The notes under the pieces are model-generated. The model saw nothing but the letters and a program-made list of their open reading frames with translations. It did not search any database and was not told the DNA's origin. The position numbers and the translations under genes were made by a program. A stretch of 64,000 nucleotides of DNA, from contig JAMFTG010000549.1 of the NCBI GenBank assembly GCA_023974075.1, positions 46,001-110,000 of the forward strand. Direction: 5' to 3'. Source of the DNA: Chaenocephalus aceratus. Taxonomy: Eukaryota; Chordata; Actinopteri; Perciformes; Channichthyidae. This document shows, piece after piece, positions 1-9,599 of this stretch. The stretch's first letter is position 1, and each line of letters starts with the position of its first letter.

Positions 1-1224
1 CAATAGAACATCTTTGATAATGTCTTCTGGCCAATCAGAATCCAGATAACGGCGTGGTGTTGTTGCAGGAAGTCCGGACGGAGAATACTTTTGCTGGTGC
101 ACATAACTGGTACGAAGGTTATGGCGTAATCTGAAATGCGTACCGTCACTTGTGTCACAAAGCGCATTTGCGTACCGACGTACTTGTGAAGCTTTTCCAG
201 AAGGCGGTTCGATCCCCGGACGACAGAGTCGGTCTCCGTGTGCACAGACAGGGCTGCTGTTAACGTCGGTCTGTACAACGGAACTGTGCCAAAACTACGC
301 CGACCGGCTGCGGAGGGAGACTCCCCCCCCTTCACTGGAGAACTGCGCTAAAACAGCTGATCACAACGTTCACACTCTGTGGTCACGAAGTACTCCACTA
401 GCCCCCCCCCCCCCCCCCCCCCCCGTCGACTTTCCTGAAGTACTCCCCGTTGATAGAAATCAACACGTAATGAATGAAGACCCCACGGTTTGATGATTGA
501 TAGGTGTGTGTGGGCTGTCTTTCATTTTGACACACAGAAAAATGTTATAATAAACATAGATACTGTGTTAAATAGATATATCCGCCTGCTTTCGTTTATC
601 TTTCCATTCCCAACAATAAACATAAAGAAATGGCATATTTTGGACATAGTTCGAATGGTGATTAATCTGATTGATTAATTTTTAAGCTGTGATTAATCTG
701 ATTAAAAAATGTAATCGTTTGACAGCCCTAGTTTAATTACATTGCACTGAATGAGAATTGGAACAAGCTCAATGTGGAACATGCAGCTCAGACTTAAATA
801 ACAAAAAATCAATCGGTGCATCTCTACCGGAAACTTTGAATAAACATCGTGGAAAACAGCTGATCCAATCTCTCTAGACCTCGATCTATAACTCCATGCC
901 ATGCATTCAGTGCAATCAATAGTTTGCTAATGCATTGTTGCAGTCAGCTCAATATACTCCAGGCCATAGGGTCCAAAACAAACTGGATCAAAGCTCGGGA
1001 ACATCCAACAACCAGATCAGAGCAGGGTTACCGATCGCTGTAGCTTTCCACATAAAACTCATTTCAAGATCCCCGCTCTAAGCCCGGGTGAAACATCATA
1101 AACCGGGTTCCTGCCGGTTTCACCGACTCAAATGTTAGACTTCTAAGATAGAATTTAAGACCCATTTCACGGCAAGAAAGTATGAAGGAAAATTGCTATG
1201 AAAGAAGAAATACGTAGTAAATGT

Positions 1225-1226
<2 letters not shown>
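1..1226. other. intergenic or intronic DNA, MITE scraps
   Basis: No cep350 exon is recognisable on the minus strand here. Poly-C at 402-424. The segment 655-731 ends AATCGTTTGACAGCCCTAG, a truncated MITE end of the TAGGGCTGTCAAACG type. Otherwise I see nothing. Confidence 0.5.

Positions 1227-1295
<69 letters not shown>
1227..1295. repeat. (GT)n microsatellite with one interruption
   Basis: GT run interrupted once by GC at about 1270. Confidence 0.95.
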
Positions 1296-1423
1296 AGAGC
1301 TATATTCAGAGCTCTGCTGTCTTCATGCTGTTGTATTTAGAGTCAGAATTATTTGTAAGTAGATTCGAAGATACCCGAGTTTCTGACTGCCGCTAGCTGG
1401 AGCTTGGTTGCTAGGTTACTAGC

Positions 1424-1660
1424 TGGGCTGCTCAATTAATCGTATTTTAAAATCGCGATTACGATTATGGCTTGTAACGATTACGAAAACAACGTAATCG
1501 AAATAAAACGATTATTTTCTTATTATTAAAGTTCAAGGTAATCAACTGTTAAAAATAGACTGTTCAAATTAGTTTTTTTCAAAGTCAATGAATAATCGCA
1601 ATTACAATTATTGACCCAAATAATCGAGATTATGATTTTTGCCATAATCGAGCAGCCCTA
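1424..1660. mobile_element. short hAT-like MITE (GGGCTGCTCGATTA ends)
   Basis: The left end is TGGGCTGCTCAATTAATCG and the right end ATAATCGAGCAGCCCTA, which are inverted copies. The interior is rich in AATCG motifs. The flanks TTACTAGC and TTACGAGC look like an 8-bp target duplication with one mismatch, as expected for hAT. About 237 bp, with no coding capacity. Confidence 0.6.
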
Positions 1661-2018
1661 GTTACGAGCTGGGTGTTCTCCGATAAGGGAACGGGGGAAA
1701 CAAAGTTAGTGATTACTGGTTCCGTGTTGATTTATTTCAATACAGATTGTTGGGGAACTGAAAGGCTCTCACCGTACCGGTTACTTTGCAGCCCGGACAT
1801 TTCCCCAAAACACATTTAGACGCGATCGAAACACAGAAGTACCTTTCACATCCTATCATCATTTTTTAAAATCATATTTAAGTCCTTTTTAAGGCTTTAA
1901 ATTCTGATTATCAAATGTAAGACTTTTTAAGACCCCGCGGGAGCCCTGATAGACGAGTCCATGTTTTGAAGTGACACCCTGACCATATCTGAACATGTGA
2001 ATGATTGTAATGAAAATA

Positions 2019-2195
<177 letters not shown>

Positions 2196-2203
2196 GAGCT
2201 CAC

Positions 2204-2317
2204 CAGCAAACTGTCGGGACAGGTCTCTGTATATCTCTCTGCTGAGGTTATGGAACTCCGCCTCCTTCCAGACTTTCCCATCAGGAGTCTGGATCTTCGT
2301 CTCAGTGCTGTTGAAGC
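2204..2317 (-). CDS. cep350: cep350 coding exon 7 (residues 367-404)
   Basis: This 114-nt exon has acceptor TTTTCTTCCAG|GC and donor GCTG|GTGAGC. The split Gly codon joins exon 6 as YKG-FNSTETKIQTPDGKVW, continuing KEAEFHNLSREIYRDLSRQF. This is nearly identical to human YKGFNPSETKIRTPDGKVW and QEAEFQNMSRELYRDL, the most conserved block seen in the window. It ends in phase 1, and the next exon is beyond the left edge or not recognisable. The exon is sandwiched between a 37-bp minisatellite upstream (its near edge about 45 bp from the acceptor) and a 170-bp CA tract that starts about 10 bp after the donor. Confidence 0.92.
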
Positions 2318-2332
2318 CTGGAAGAAAAGGCA

Positions 2333-3987
2333 TTGAAGGTCACCTATTATGCAAAATCCACTTCTTCATGTCTCTTCTACATCAACATGTGTCCCCTCTT
2401 CTTCATGTCTCTTCTACATCAACATGTGTCCCCTCTTCTTCACGTCTCTTCTACATCAACATGTGTCCCCTCTTCTTCATGTCTCTTCTACATCAACATG
2501 TGTCCCCTCTTCTTCATGTCTCTTCTACATCAACATGTGTCCCCTCTTCTTCATGTCTCTTCTACATCAACATGTGTCCCCTCTTCTTCATGTCTCTTCT
2601 ACATCAACATGTGTCCCCTCTTCTTCACGTCTCTTCTACATCAACATGTGTCCCCTCTTCTTCATGTCTCTTCTACATCAACATGTGTCCCCCTCTTCTT
2701 CACGTCTCTTCTACATCAACATGTGTCCCCTCTTCTTCATGTCTCTTCTACATCAACATGTGTCCCCTCTTCTTCATGTCTCTTCTACATCAACATGTGT
2801 CCCCTCTTCTTCATGTCTCTTCTACATCAACATGTGTCCCCTCTTCTTCATGTCTCTTCTACATCAACATGTGTCCCCTCTTCTTCACGTCTCTTCTACA
2901 TCAACATGTGTCCCCTCTTCTTCATGTCTCTTCTACATCAACATGTGTCCCCTCTTCTTCATGTCTCTTCTACATCAACATGTGTCCCCTCTTCTACATC
3001 AACATGTGTCCCCTCTTCTTCATGTCTCTTCTACATCAACATGTGTCCCCTCTTCTCCATGTCTCTTCTACATCAACATGTGTCCCCCTCTTCTTCATGT
3101 CTCTTCTACATCAACATGTGTCCCCTCTTCTTCACGTCTCTTCTACATCAACATGTGTCCCCTCTTCTCCATGTCTCTTCTACATCAACATGTGTCCCCT
3201 CTTCTTCATGTCTCTTCTACATCAACATGTGTCCCCTCTTCTTCATGTCTCTTCTACATCAACATGTGTCCCCTCTTCTTCATGTCTCTTCTACATCAAC
3301 ATGTGTCCCCTCTTCTTCATGTCTCTTCTACATCAACATGTGTCCCCTCTTCTCCATGTCTCTTCTTCATCAACATGTGTCCCCTCTTCTTCATGTCTCT
3401 TCTACATCAACATGTGTCCCCTCTTCTTCATGTCTCTTCTTCATCAACATGTGTCCCCTCTTCTTCATGTCTCTTCTACATCAACATGTGTCCCCTCTTC
3501 TTCATGTCTCTTCTACATCAACATGTGTCCCCTCTTCTTCATGTCTCTTCTACATCAACATGTGTCCCCTCTTCTTCATGTCTCTTCTACATCAACATGT
3601 GTCCCCTCTGTGGAAAGAGACTCTGAAAGTTTCAGGAACAAAGATTTTCTCTCTTTTTGATCCATTTCTATAAAAACCTGTCTGAAAATGAGCTGATCAG
3701 AATTTGGCCACTTTATGATGTCATAACGATGTGTTGTCTTGTGTAACCATTAGCCAATCAGCAACAAGGTACCCCCCCCCCTTATCACCTGAATCTCCTC
3801 TAGAGCACATTGAGTTCTTTGTAACCAAATGTCTCTCAGAGAAGTCACAGACAGAGAATCAGCACTTTGGAAACAGGGCTGAAACAGAGGGGATTATGGG
3901 TAATGCCGCAATGATCTGTTTGGTGTTTCAGCCAAAATTGGACCTGTAATATCTTGACGAAAAACAGTACAATAGGAGACCTTTAAA
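2333..3987. mobile_element. MITE (AAGGTCnCCTATT ends) expanded by the 37-bp array
   Basis: The left end, GAAGGTCACCTATTATGC, and the right end, ACAATAGGAGACCTTTAA, are inverted copies. The segment after the array (3609-3770, including CAATCAGCAACAAGGTAC and TTATGATGTCATAACGATG) recurs inverted at 26236-26404. The unexpanded element seems to hold one copy of the 37-bp segment, followed by GTGGAAAGAGACTCTGAAAG. The superfamily is not clear. Confidence 0.65.
2361..3608. repeat. 37-bp minisatellite, about 34 copies, in a cep350 intron
   Basis: The unit reads CTTCATGTCTCTTCTACATC + AACATGTGTCCCCTCTT. Most copies are identical apart from CAT/CAC and a few TTC/TCC or TAC/TTC changes, and one is shortened near 2993. 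Because 37 is not a multiple of 3 and the unit lacks stops in all three plus frames, all three frames stay open for over 1 kb. The resulting 425-545-codon frames are repeat artefacts. The array lies inside the MITE at 2333-3987. Confidence 0.95.
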
Positions 3988-4022
3988 TATGTAAGCTGTG
4001 GATGTGACACAGCTGCAAGTAC

Positions 4023-4476
4023 CTTTGTATATCGGAGCCGGTGGAGCAGCTGCTACTTTCCGTATTATCTTGTGCATGTTGCCGGTGGCGGCGTTGTTGC
4101 CGTTGCCGGCGTTGTTGCCGTTGCCGGCGTTGTTGCCGGTGCCGGCGTTGTTGCTCCCCACAGTTTCTACGTCCGGCTGCTCCAGGTTGACCAGCAGCCT
4201 CTCTCTCTCTGCCGCCTCCTCCAGATGTTGCCTCTGCCTCCGGATGCGCTCTTTGAGCTTCTCCAGCTTGTCGTCAGGCTGGTGCCGCCGGAGGTTCTCC
4301 AGCCGCTGAGAGGCTGATCCTGGGCTCGACGAGGGGGTGTTCTCCTCTCTGTGTGCGGATCCTGGAGCTGAACTCGGGCTCGACTCCTGTCCCTCCACGC
4401 CTGGTTGTGCTTCGGGAGTGTTGTCCTGCTCCCAGGCAGACACCCTGACCCCCGCGGTCCTGGAGTCCGGGGCAGG
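4023..4476 (-). CDS. cep350: cep350 coding exon 6 (residues 216-366), coiled-coil segment
   Basis: This 454-nt exon has acceptor TACGAACAG|CCT and donor TACAAAG|GTACTT, entering in phase 0 and leaving in phase 1. It opens PAPDSRTAGVRVSAWEQDNT, a diverged copy of the end of exon 5. It continues through a Ser-rich stretch to SQRLENLRRHQPDDKLEKLK and ERIRRQRQHLEE, a predicted helical or coiled-coil segment that matches human SQRLDILKRRQHDVKLEKLK. An 18-bp coding repeat follows (three or four NNAGNG-type units, 4078-4150), then HKIIRKVAAAPPAPIYKG, like human VRKVATAPPAPAYKG. The Asn/Gly repeat is length-variable-looking and absent from the human protein as I recall it. The acceptor's pyrimidine tract lies only 14 bp from a retroposon-tail sequence (4490-4556). 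Confidence 0.88.
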
Positions 4477-4489
4477 CTGTTCGTAGAGG

Positions 4490-4556
4490 AACCAGAATCA
4501 CTTTATTAGTCCCACAGAGGGGACATTTACATTGTTACAGCAAGAACAGAGCTCAT
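4490..4556. mobile_element. retroposon tail fragment
   Basis: AACCAGAATCACTTTATTAG then TCCCACAGAGGGGACATTTA is the common fish retroposon 3' end in reverse orientation. A related copy is at 8048-8100 (CAGAATCAGGATGTCTTACT, CCCACAGAGGGGACATTGA). It starts 14 bp upstream of the exon 6 acceptor. Confidence 0.55.
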
Positions 4557-4848
4557 TGTTACCTAAGAATATTAAAGATAAAACAACTACGTGTGTTATT
4601 TACGTTCTCAGTGTTATTATTGATTTGATTTCTATACGTTTTGTTTTTCATATTCTCATAAGGATTGTTTGGGATTTAATGGTGGGTCTTTTTTGTCCCG
4701 GTGAGGTGGTGTTCTTGAAGTATCTTTGTAATTACATTTTTTTATCATTTCATATTCCAGCTATTCCTCAAAAAACATGTTTTGGATATCACGCCATTCA
4801 CATTTTAAATTTACATTTTAAGAAATTGTAGTTTTTGCATTTCTACCC

Positions 4849-5019
4849 CAAGCTTCCATAAGTGGGTCAAATATGACCCGCATGCATTTCTTATGGGAAC
4901 CTTTGATTCTTATCACCTGTTGCTGTCAGGAATACATTCACTGTGGGACACACAGACGACATCACAAGTGACACCTCTCAGGAATATTATTTTACACAGC
5001 AAGATCTGATACCTGTCAG

Positions 5020-5060
<41 letters not shown>

Positions 5061-5500
5061 ATTATATTTGTATATGGCTTTTCAAGGACTCAACATCGCT
5101 TTACAATGTAAGGGAAGGTTAGGGTGGGGGGTATCGGACTATCAAACTTGATCAAACGGCATGGATCGATGGGGGGGGGGGGGGGGCTATGAGTAGACGA
5201 GAGGAGACGAGATGAGTTTTGAAAAAGGACTGGAATACTGTGAGGGCCTCAGAATAGCGGAGATCTTTGCATCGATATGTTCAAAATGTTTTTTTTTCCA
5301 AAATGTAAAAAAAAATTCAAAAATTATAATAAGTGACAAATTAAATATAAAATATTTCTAGTGTGAACCAAAATATAATACTAAATATTATACAAGTGAT
5401 TTTTCTTAACCAAAATGGCATAAAAACACATTCAAATACGGGTCCTTTTTGACCCACTTATGGAAGAGTGTAGGGTCCAGTCACTCGGGCATCTAAGGGT
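4849..5500. mobile_element. TIR element with GTGGGTCAAA ends, piggyBac-like MITE
   Basis: CTTCCATAAGTGGGTCAAAT at 4852 and TTTTTGACCCACTTATGGAA at 5445 form an inverted pair, with ATGACCCG / CGGGTCCT continuing inward. The right side continues to CATCTAAGGGTTAAAG, where the TTAA (5498) suggests a piggyBac-type end. Inside are (AAT)n at 5021-5059 and poly-G at 5171-5186. No transposase remains. Confidence 0.5.
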
Positions 5501-5707
5501 TAAAGAAACTGTTCATCTAAATTGAAGTACTATTAGATGTAACGGGGAATGTGAGAAAATAACTAATAAAGAATAAGTAAAAAAAAAAAGATTAAAAAAA
5601 TTATAGAAATTACACAATTTACAAAATACACATTCTATAACAGTTCTGAGGATTTAGCAGCCAGGTATATATATAGCACAGTTATTGACGGCATATATTT
5701 ATTTTAC

Positions 5708-5972
5708 TTTAGGGGTGTTGTCCTGCTCCCACGCTGAGACCCTGGCGGTCCTCATGGAGTCGAGGGCTGAGCGGTCGTTGAGGAATCGGACCTCCGTGCC
5801 CTCCAGAGCCGAGGAGCGAGTGCTGTCCTGGTCCCGGTCCGTCTGAGAGTCCCTGGTGTCTCTGTGGTAAACCATCTGGCTCAGCAGGGGGTCTGAGGGG
5901 GGATTGGAGGAGGAGGACTGAAGGCTGAAGGCCTCCAGCTGAGAGGGGGGGTTTGGTGGAGGGGTGGCCTCT
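5708..5972 (-). CDS. cep350: cep350 coding exon 5 (residues 127-215)
   Basis: This 265-nt exon has acceptor GTTTCCAG|A and donor CCTAAA|GTAAAA, entering in phase 2 and ending in phase 0. The join restores ...ASYR-EATPPPN, like human ...VSYR-EIHGAPSN. The middle is low-complexity and Ser/Pro/Asp-rich. Near the end is EVRFLNDRSALDSMRTARVS, which matches human VVRFLNDRPAIDAL. The last 20 or so codons, ending AWEQDNTPK, are repeated almost verbatim at the start of exon 6 (see findings). That makes the exon 5/6 boundary lineage-specific or recently changed. Confidence 0.85.
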
Positions 5973-7850
5973 CTGGAAACAAACCAGATTACACAGGGGA
6001 TCAGGAAGGGGATCAAGACTTAGTGAGCGTACAGAAGAGCTCATGTATGGGGGGTCGGAGAGGAAGGAGGGACACATTCACTCAATATGTGGCTTTCATT
6101 CAACGATGAAACCTTTTAGAAATGTAGAACCAGAATGATTATAATAAAATGTGGATTTTAATTCTGTCACACTGCCGTCGCCAACGGGCACGAAGCAGAA
6201 AAGATTACTGATGAAGTCAAACAAAAAATATATCATCCACTGTTCTGATTATAACGATATTAAAACAATGAGGGTTAAGACGTGTATAACTAATATACAT
6301 TTTCCACCATTTTCTACGCAGAAGAAACAACATTTTTCCATTTACAACATGTTGCTTTTATAAACGCATTAAGTAAAACCAAGCAGCAGATCGAGTGTGT
6401 GTGTGTCGAGCCGTGTTTCTGGACATCTGGTGGAAGTTAGTCTCACATTCACCTGCCTTTAGCTCCGCCCCTAAGCCTTTATCAACTCTTGAGGATGTAT
6501 TCACATTGAGATCCAGTAAATCTGTTACCCTGAGACCAAAGTGCAGAAGGAACAGGGTCGTTGCTAACCACTGAGCTACTGAAGTGTCTGAGCCTTTCAG
6601 CCGCAGACACCGAGGAGATGTCAGGAACACACGGCGTCTGGAGGGAAATGTTTAACAGCATTTAAGGACTGAGTGGAAGCGCTCTCTTTGAACTATGAAA
6701 ATATATGAAACGTTGCTTCATGCCACATCGGAGCTCCCTCACAAATACCCAGGGGCACGTAGGACGATGCTCTGACGCCATCACCCTCGCCCATTTGTGA
6801 TATATATGTTAAGACAATTCTCGTTCTTAATAGACTATATTTAGGGTCGATATGTGTTGACTTGACTTTAAAATAGCAGATCTCTGTGACAGAGTTTTCT
6901 TTGGCCGAGTGAACGTGTGTCTTCCTTGGAGGAGCAGCAGGTGTGTGTCGGCGACGTGCAGTCAGGGGAGGCACGGATTGGCCGAGAGTCGGGACTTAAA
7001 CGCCACGCCCCCGTTGACAATTCTCTAGCGTCGAACTCGCCCAGCATCACTCGGAGGTCAGCAGTAATGTTATATGAACCGCCGATGGTGGTGAAGTTGC
7101 GCGGAAATGCGCGATTGAGACCAGCTGTCTGCGTCCCACGGCGGCTTTGTGGCTAGCACTTAGCATCCCCATAACGATGTTGTTCAACAACCGGCGTAAA
7201 CGGAGCTTCGCGCTATCAAGCAGTGAGCGTGTGACGTCCTGTTCAGAAGACGTCAAACCCAACGGGATGCCATCAATAAACTACACAGAATCACACGACA
7301 CACCTACGCCATGACTACATTCAGGCAGACTGTAGAATACAACCTCTCTGTGCTATTTAGATACTTATTGAAAACAAGATACGAAATGTAACACCTTGGA
7401 AATGCCTTTTAAAAGCCTTCATTTTCGCTAAATTGATTTATCAACTTTTAATACTTTTTAAGACCCCGCGGACCCCCTGTCATTATGTGTTATAATGTTT
7501 TTTAACGCACGTCGTCTGATGATATAATCATATGCGCGGGCCGCTAGTGTCTGTTGATCTCCAGATTAAAAGCAGCATGAGAATAGCCTGCCGAAAGTGC
7601 CGGTGCTCCATGGCGGAGGCTCCGGTAGAAATTGCCAGATTTGCGTTCTTACCCCCTGAATGTCTGACCAATGGGTGAACAGCATTTCCGAGCACATGAC
7701 TTGTGTTTAAAGTTTATAGTCCGTTTGCCCGTGTGAACGCAAACCGAACCTTCTGAAAAATGAAACGATGCAACGAATAGTCGTCTGGTGCGCAGCAGAG
7801 AGCGGACTGGTAGGTGTGAATGCGACCTCAGGCTGAAGCAGAGGGCGTAC
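5973..7850. other. cep350 intron 4
   Basis: The intron has one possible tRNA-like SINE head on the minus strand at about 6500-6590 (TAGCTCAGTGG A-box-like, weak B box), then CpG-rich repeated DNA at 6950-7300. No further exon is recognisable. Confidence 0.5.
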
Positions 7851-8016
7851 CTGTAGGAGGCCAGCGGCTCCCTGAACTCCACGCTGTTGTTCCTCCGCAC
7901 GTTGCTGTCCTGCGTGGCGTTCCTCAGCGGGCTGCGAGAGCTGCTCTTCTCCGGACTCTGCTGACTCCGCCCCCGACGCTTAGAAGACCCCGCGGTGACG
8001 TCAGCATGTTGTCCAT
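7851..8016 (-). CDS. cep350: cep350 coding exon 4 (residues 72-127)
   Basis: This 166-nt exon has acceptor CTCCCAG|AT and donor TACAG|GTACGC, entering in phase 1 and leaving in phase 2. It encodes (D)GQHADVTAGSSKRRGRSQQ, then SSSRSPLRNATQDSNVRRNN and SVEFREPLASYR. The last part matches human KSRSPLRATTLESNVKKNN and RVEFREPLVSYRE. The segment is basic and Ser-rich and shows no folded domain. Minus-strand reading frames that run past 7851 into the intron are not coding. Confidence 0.9.
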
Positions 8017-8245
8017 CTGGGAGAGACGGCCATGTTTGACAAGGGTATTATTCAGAATCAGGATGTCTTACTTCGTCCCACAGAGGGGACATTGAGAGGA
8101 AAAGTGAAGAGCCAAAAATAGCGTTATATTAATTAATTAACATATTATACTTTAAACATATATTCCTGCTGCTATACACTGTATATTGTTTACATTTGAT
8201 TTTTCCTTTAAATGTTTAATTGTTCACACTTTTCCACTTTTTAAG

Positions 8246-8890
8246 TATTAGTATTTTAATGTTGGTGCTGAAACAAAATAATTTTCCAGTTTAGGATTAA
8301 TAAAGTATCTATATATTAAAGATATAATTTAAAATGTACATAAATACATATCCAGGTGGACTACAAGCAGCCTTAACAGTATTTCTTTCTTTAAATAGGT
8401 GTAGCATGTATTAAGTACCGTACTTTTCGGACTATAGAGCGCACCTGCATATAAGCCGCAGCAGCTAAATTGTCCGTCTGTCTTGCTCTCGTTCTGTCTC
8501 TCGGTTCCACTTTCACTTTGGCGCGCTACCTGTCTCGCTCTTTTCCGGCCTCCAGCTTTTCCTGCTGGAGCCCGCCGCTTAAAGGTGGCGGGCGCGGACC
8601 GGTCCTAGAGCCCGTAGTGTTAAAGGTGGTTAATTTTACCTGTAAAACCCATAGATTTAGGAGGTCCCCTAGTGGCCGTTAGCTGTACAAAGAAAATGGG
8701 GGGAAAAGTCGCGGCTTATAGTCCGAAAAGTACGGTATTAGTATTTTAATGTTGGTGCTGAAACAAAAATAATTTCCCAGTTTAGGATTAATAAAGTATC
8801 CATCTATTAAAGATAGAATTTAAAATGTACAGAAATACGTATCCAGGTGGACTACAAGCAGCCGTAACGGTATTTCTTTCTTTTTTTATA
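8246..8890. mobile_element. TIR element flanked by a 155-bp direct duplication
   Basis: TACCGTACTTTTCGGACTAT (8417) and ATAGTCCGAAAAGTACGGTA (8718) are inverted ends of an approximately 320-bp non-coding element of the widespread 'TACCGTA..TTTTCGGACTATA' type. It is bracketed by two near-identical direct copies of a retroposon-like segment: about 8246-8396 and 8736-8888 (TATTAGTATTTTAATGTTGG ... CCAGGTGGACTACAAGCAGC). Sits in the cep350 intron between exons 3 and 4. Confidence 0.75.
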
Positions 8891-8933
8891 TAGAGTGCTC
8901 AGTAATTTAGAGTTAGAATTTATTACAGTAGTT

Positions 8934-9027
8934 GAATTGTCTAACTACGAGATAACAGCCAGCAAAGTGTGTGTGTATATATATACACACACACTTTGCT
9001 GGCTGTTATCTCGTAGTTAGACAATTC
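8934..9027. repeat. 94-bp perfect palindrome, no spacer
   Basis: Positions 8934-8980 and 8981-9027 are exact reverse complements (47 bp each). The centre is GTGTGTGTATATATATACACACAC-like, and the outer arms carry ...CTAACTACGAGATAACAGCC.... It lies in the cep350 intron between exons 3 and 4 and would fold into a 47-bp hairpin in the pre-mRNA. Symmetry breaks at 8933/9028. Confidence 0.97.
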
Positions 9028-9133
9028 TATTGCACATAAGTGATATTGCACAACAGAGGTGCTGTAACGGAGCAGGAAGCAGCACCGGGGGAAATGTAGA
9101 ATTTGATCATAAAGACGTTTGGAAATGACCGAC

Positions 9134-9239
9134 CTCTGCGGCGCACCGCCCTGGAGGACTTCTTCTTGGGGTCCATGACCGAGTCCAGGACAACACCTGA
9201 ACCTGGAGCGGCTTCCAGGCGGTTTTCTATATGCCGCAA
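9134..9239 (-). CDS. cep350: cep350 coding exon 3 (residues 37-71)
   Basis: This 106-nt exon has acceptor CCCTCTTTAG| and donor CGCAGAG|GTCGGT. It encodes LRHIENRLEAAPGSGVVLDS followed by VMDPKKKSSRAVRRR. Human CEP350 has LRHIENKLEVAPTSTAVCDS then VMDTKKSSTSATRK, so this is the clearest orthology anchor in the N-terminal part. It ends in phase 1, and its last G with the first AT of exon 4 makes the Asp of the conserved R-[RK]-D-G sequence. The intron after it contains a perfect 94-bp palindrome starting about 107 nt past the donor. Confidence 0.9.
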
Positions 9240-9331
9240 CTAAAGAGGGAGAACACACATGTGAGCCTTACATGGCGGTGAAATAGAGTCATCCTCATCA
9301 CCGCTTGATATTCCTCTGCCTGTATACTTAC

Positions 9332-9375
9332 AGCAGCTTTGGACTGAGATAAACTCTTCCATGCGGTCGTCAGCT
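9332..9375 (-). CDS. cep350: cep350 coding exon 2 (residues 22-36)
   Basis: This is a 44-nt exon between CTTCAG| (9378-9376) and a perfect consensus donor |GTAAGT (9331-9326). It encodes (E)LTTAWKSLSQSKAA and enters in phase 1 and leaves in phase 0. The peptide aligns with human CEP350 TTSWDALSQTKAA just before LRHIEN. The acceptor could also be placed two bases further in, but only the CTTCAG choice keeps the phase of exon 1. Confidence 0.85.
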
Positions 9376-9507
9376 CTGAAGGCGAGGAAGAGAACGCATG
9401 ATTTACTAAGTGCCATAAACCCGATGCCATAAAAGAAGTGTGTTGGTAAATTGTTCGAACAATCCCTTTTATTGTAACTCATTCCTGAGACATGTTTACA
9501 TACAGAC

Positions 9508-9571
9508 CTGGGCCAATAGTGTGATCAGTCAGCTGCTGAGCAGACGCCTCCGGCCGCCTGCTGCTCCTCAT
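9508..9571 (-). CDS. cep350: cep350 first coding exon (residues 1-21)
   Basis: This is the start of the centrosome-associated protein 350 gene. Known of the family: CEP350 is a very large, CAP-Gly-containing centrosome and microtubule-anchoring protein that works with CEP43/FOP and CEP19 in centriole and cilium assembly. The exon reads MRSSRRPEASAQQLTD..., and human CEP350 also starts MRSS. I chose the ATG at 9571-9569 for that match. Another in-frame ATG at 9580 lies directly after an in-frame TGA, so the frame is closed upstream. A possible leader acceptor (CCTCCAG) precedes it at about 9585. The exon ends CCCAG|GTCTGT in phase 1. Joined to exon 2 it gives a Glu codon and continues ELTTAWKSLSQSKAA, like human DITTSWDALSQTKAAL. 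The seven exons total 1213 nt, and the rest of the gene lies off the left edge. Upstream leader exons are not established. Confidence 0.8.
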
Positions 9572-9599
9572 CGCTCTCATTCACCTGGAGGCAAGTTTA

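Noticed and set aside
152..493. 113-codon plus frame with poly-Pro
   Set aside because: Created by a poly-C run; no domain or splice context.
3928..4443. Minus ATG at 4443 as a gene start (MSAWEQDN...)
   Set aside because: It is an internal Met-like reading. The exon starts at 4476 in phase with cep350 exon 5, and the true exon ends at 4023.
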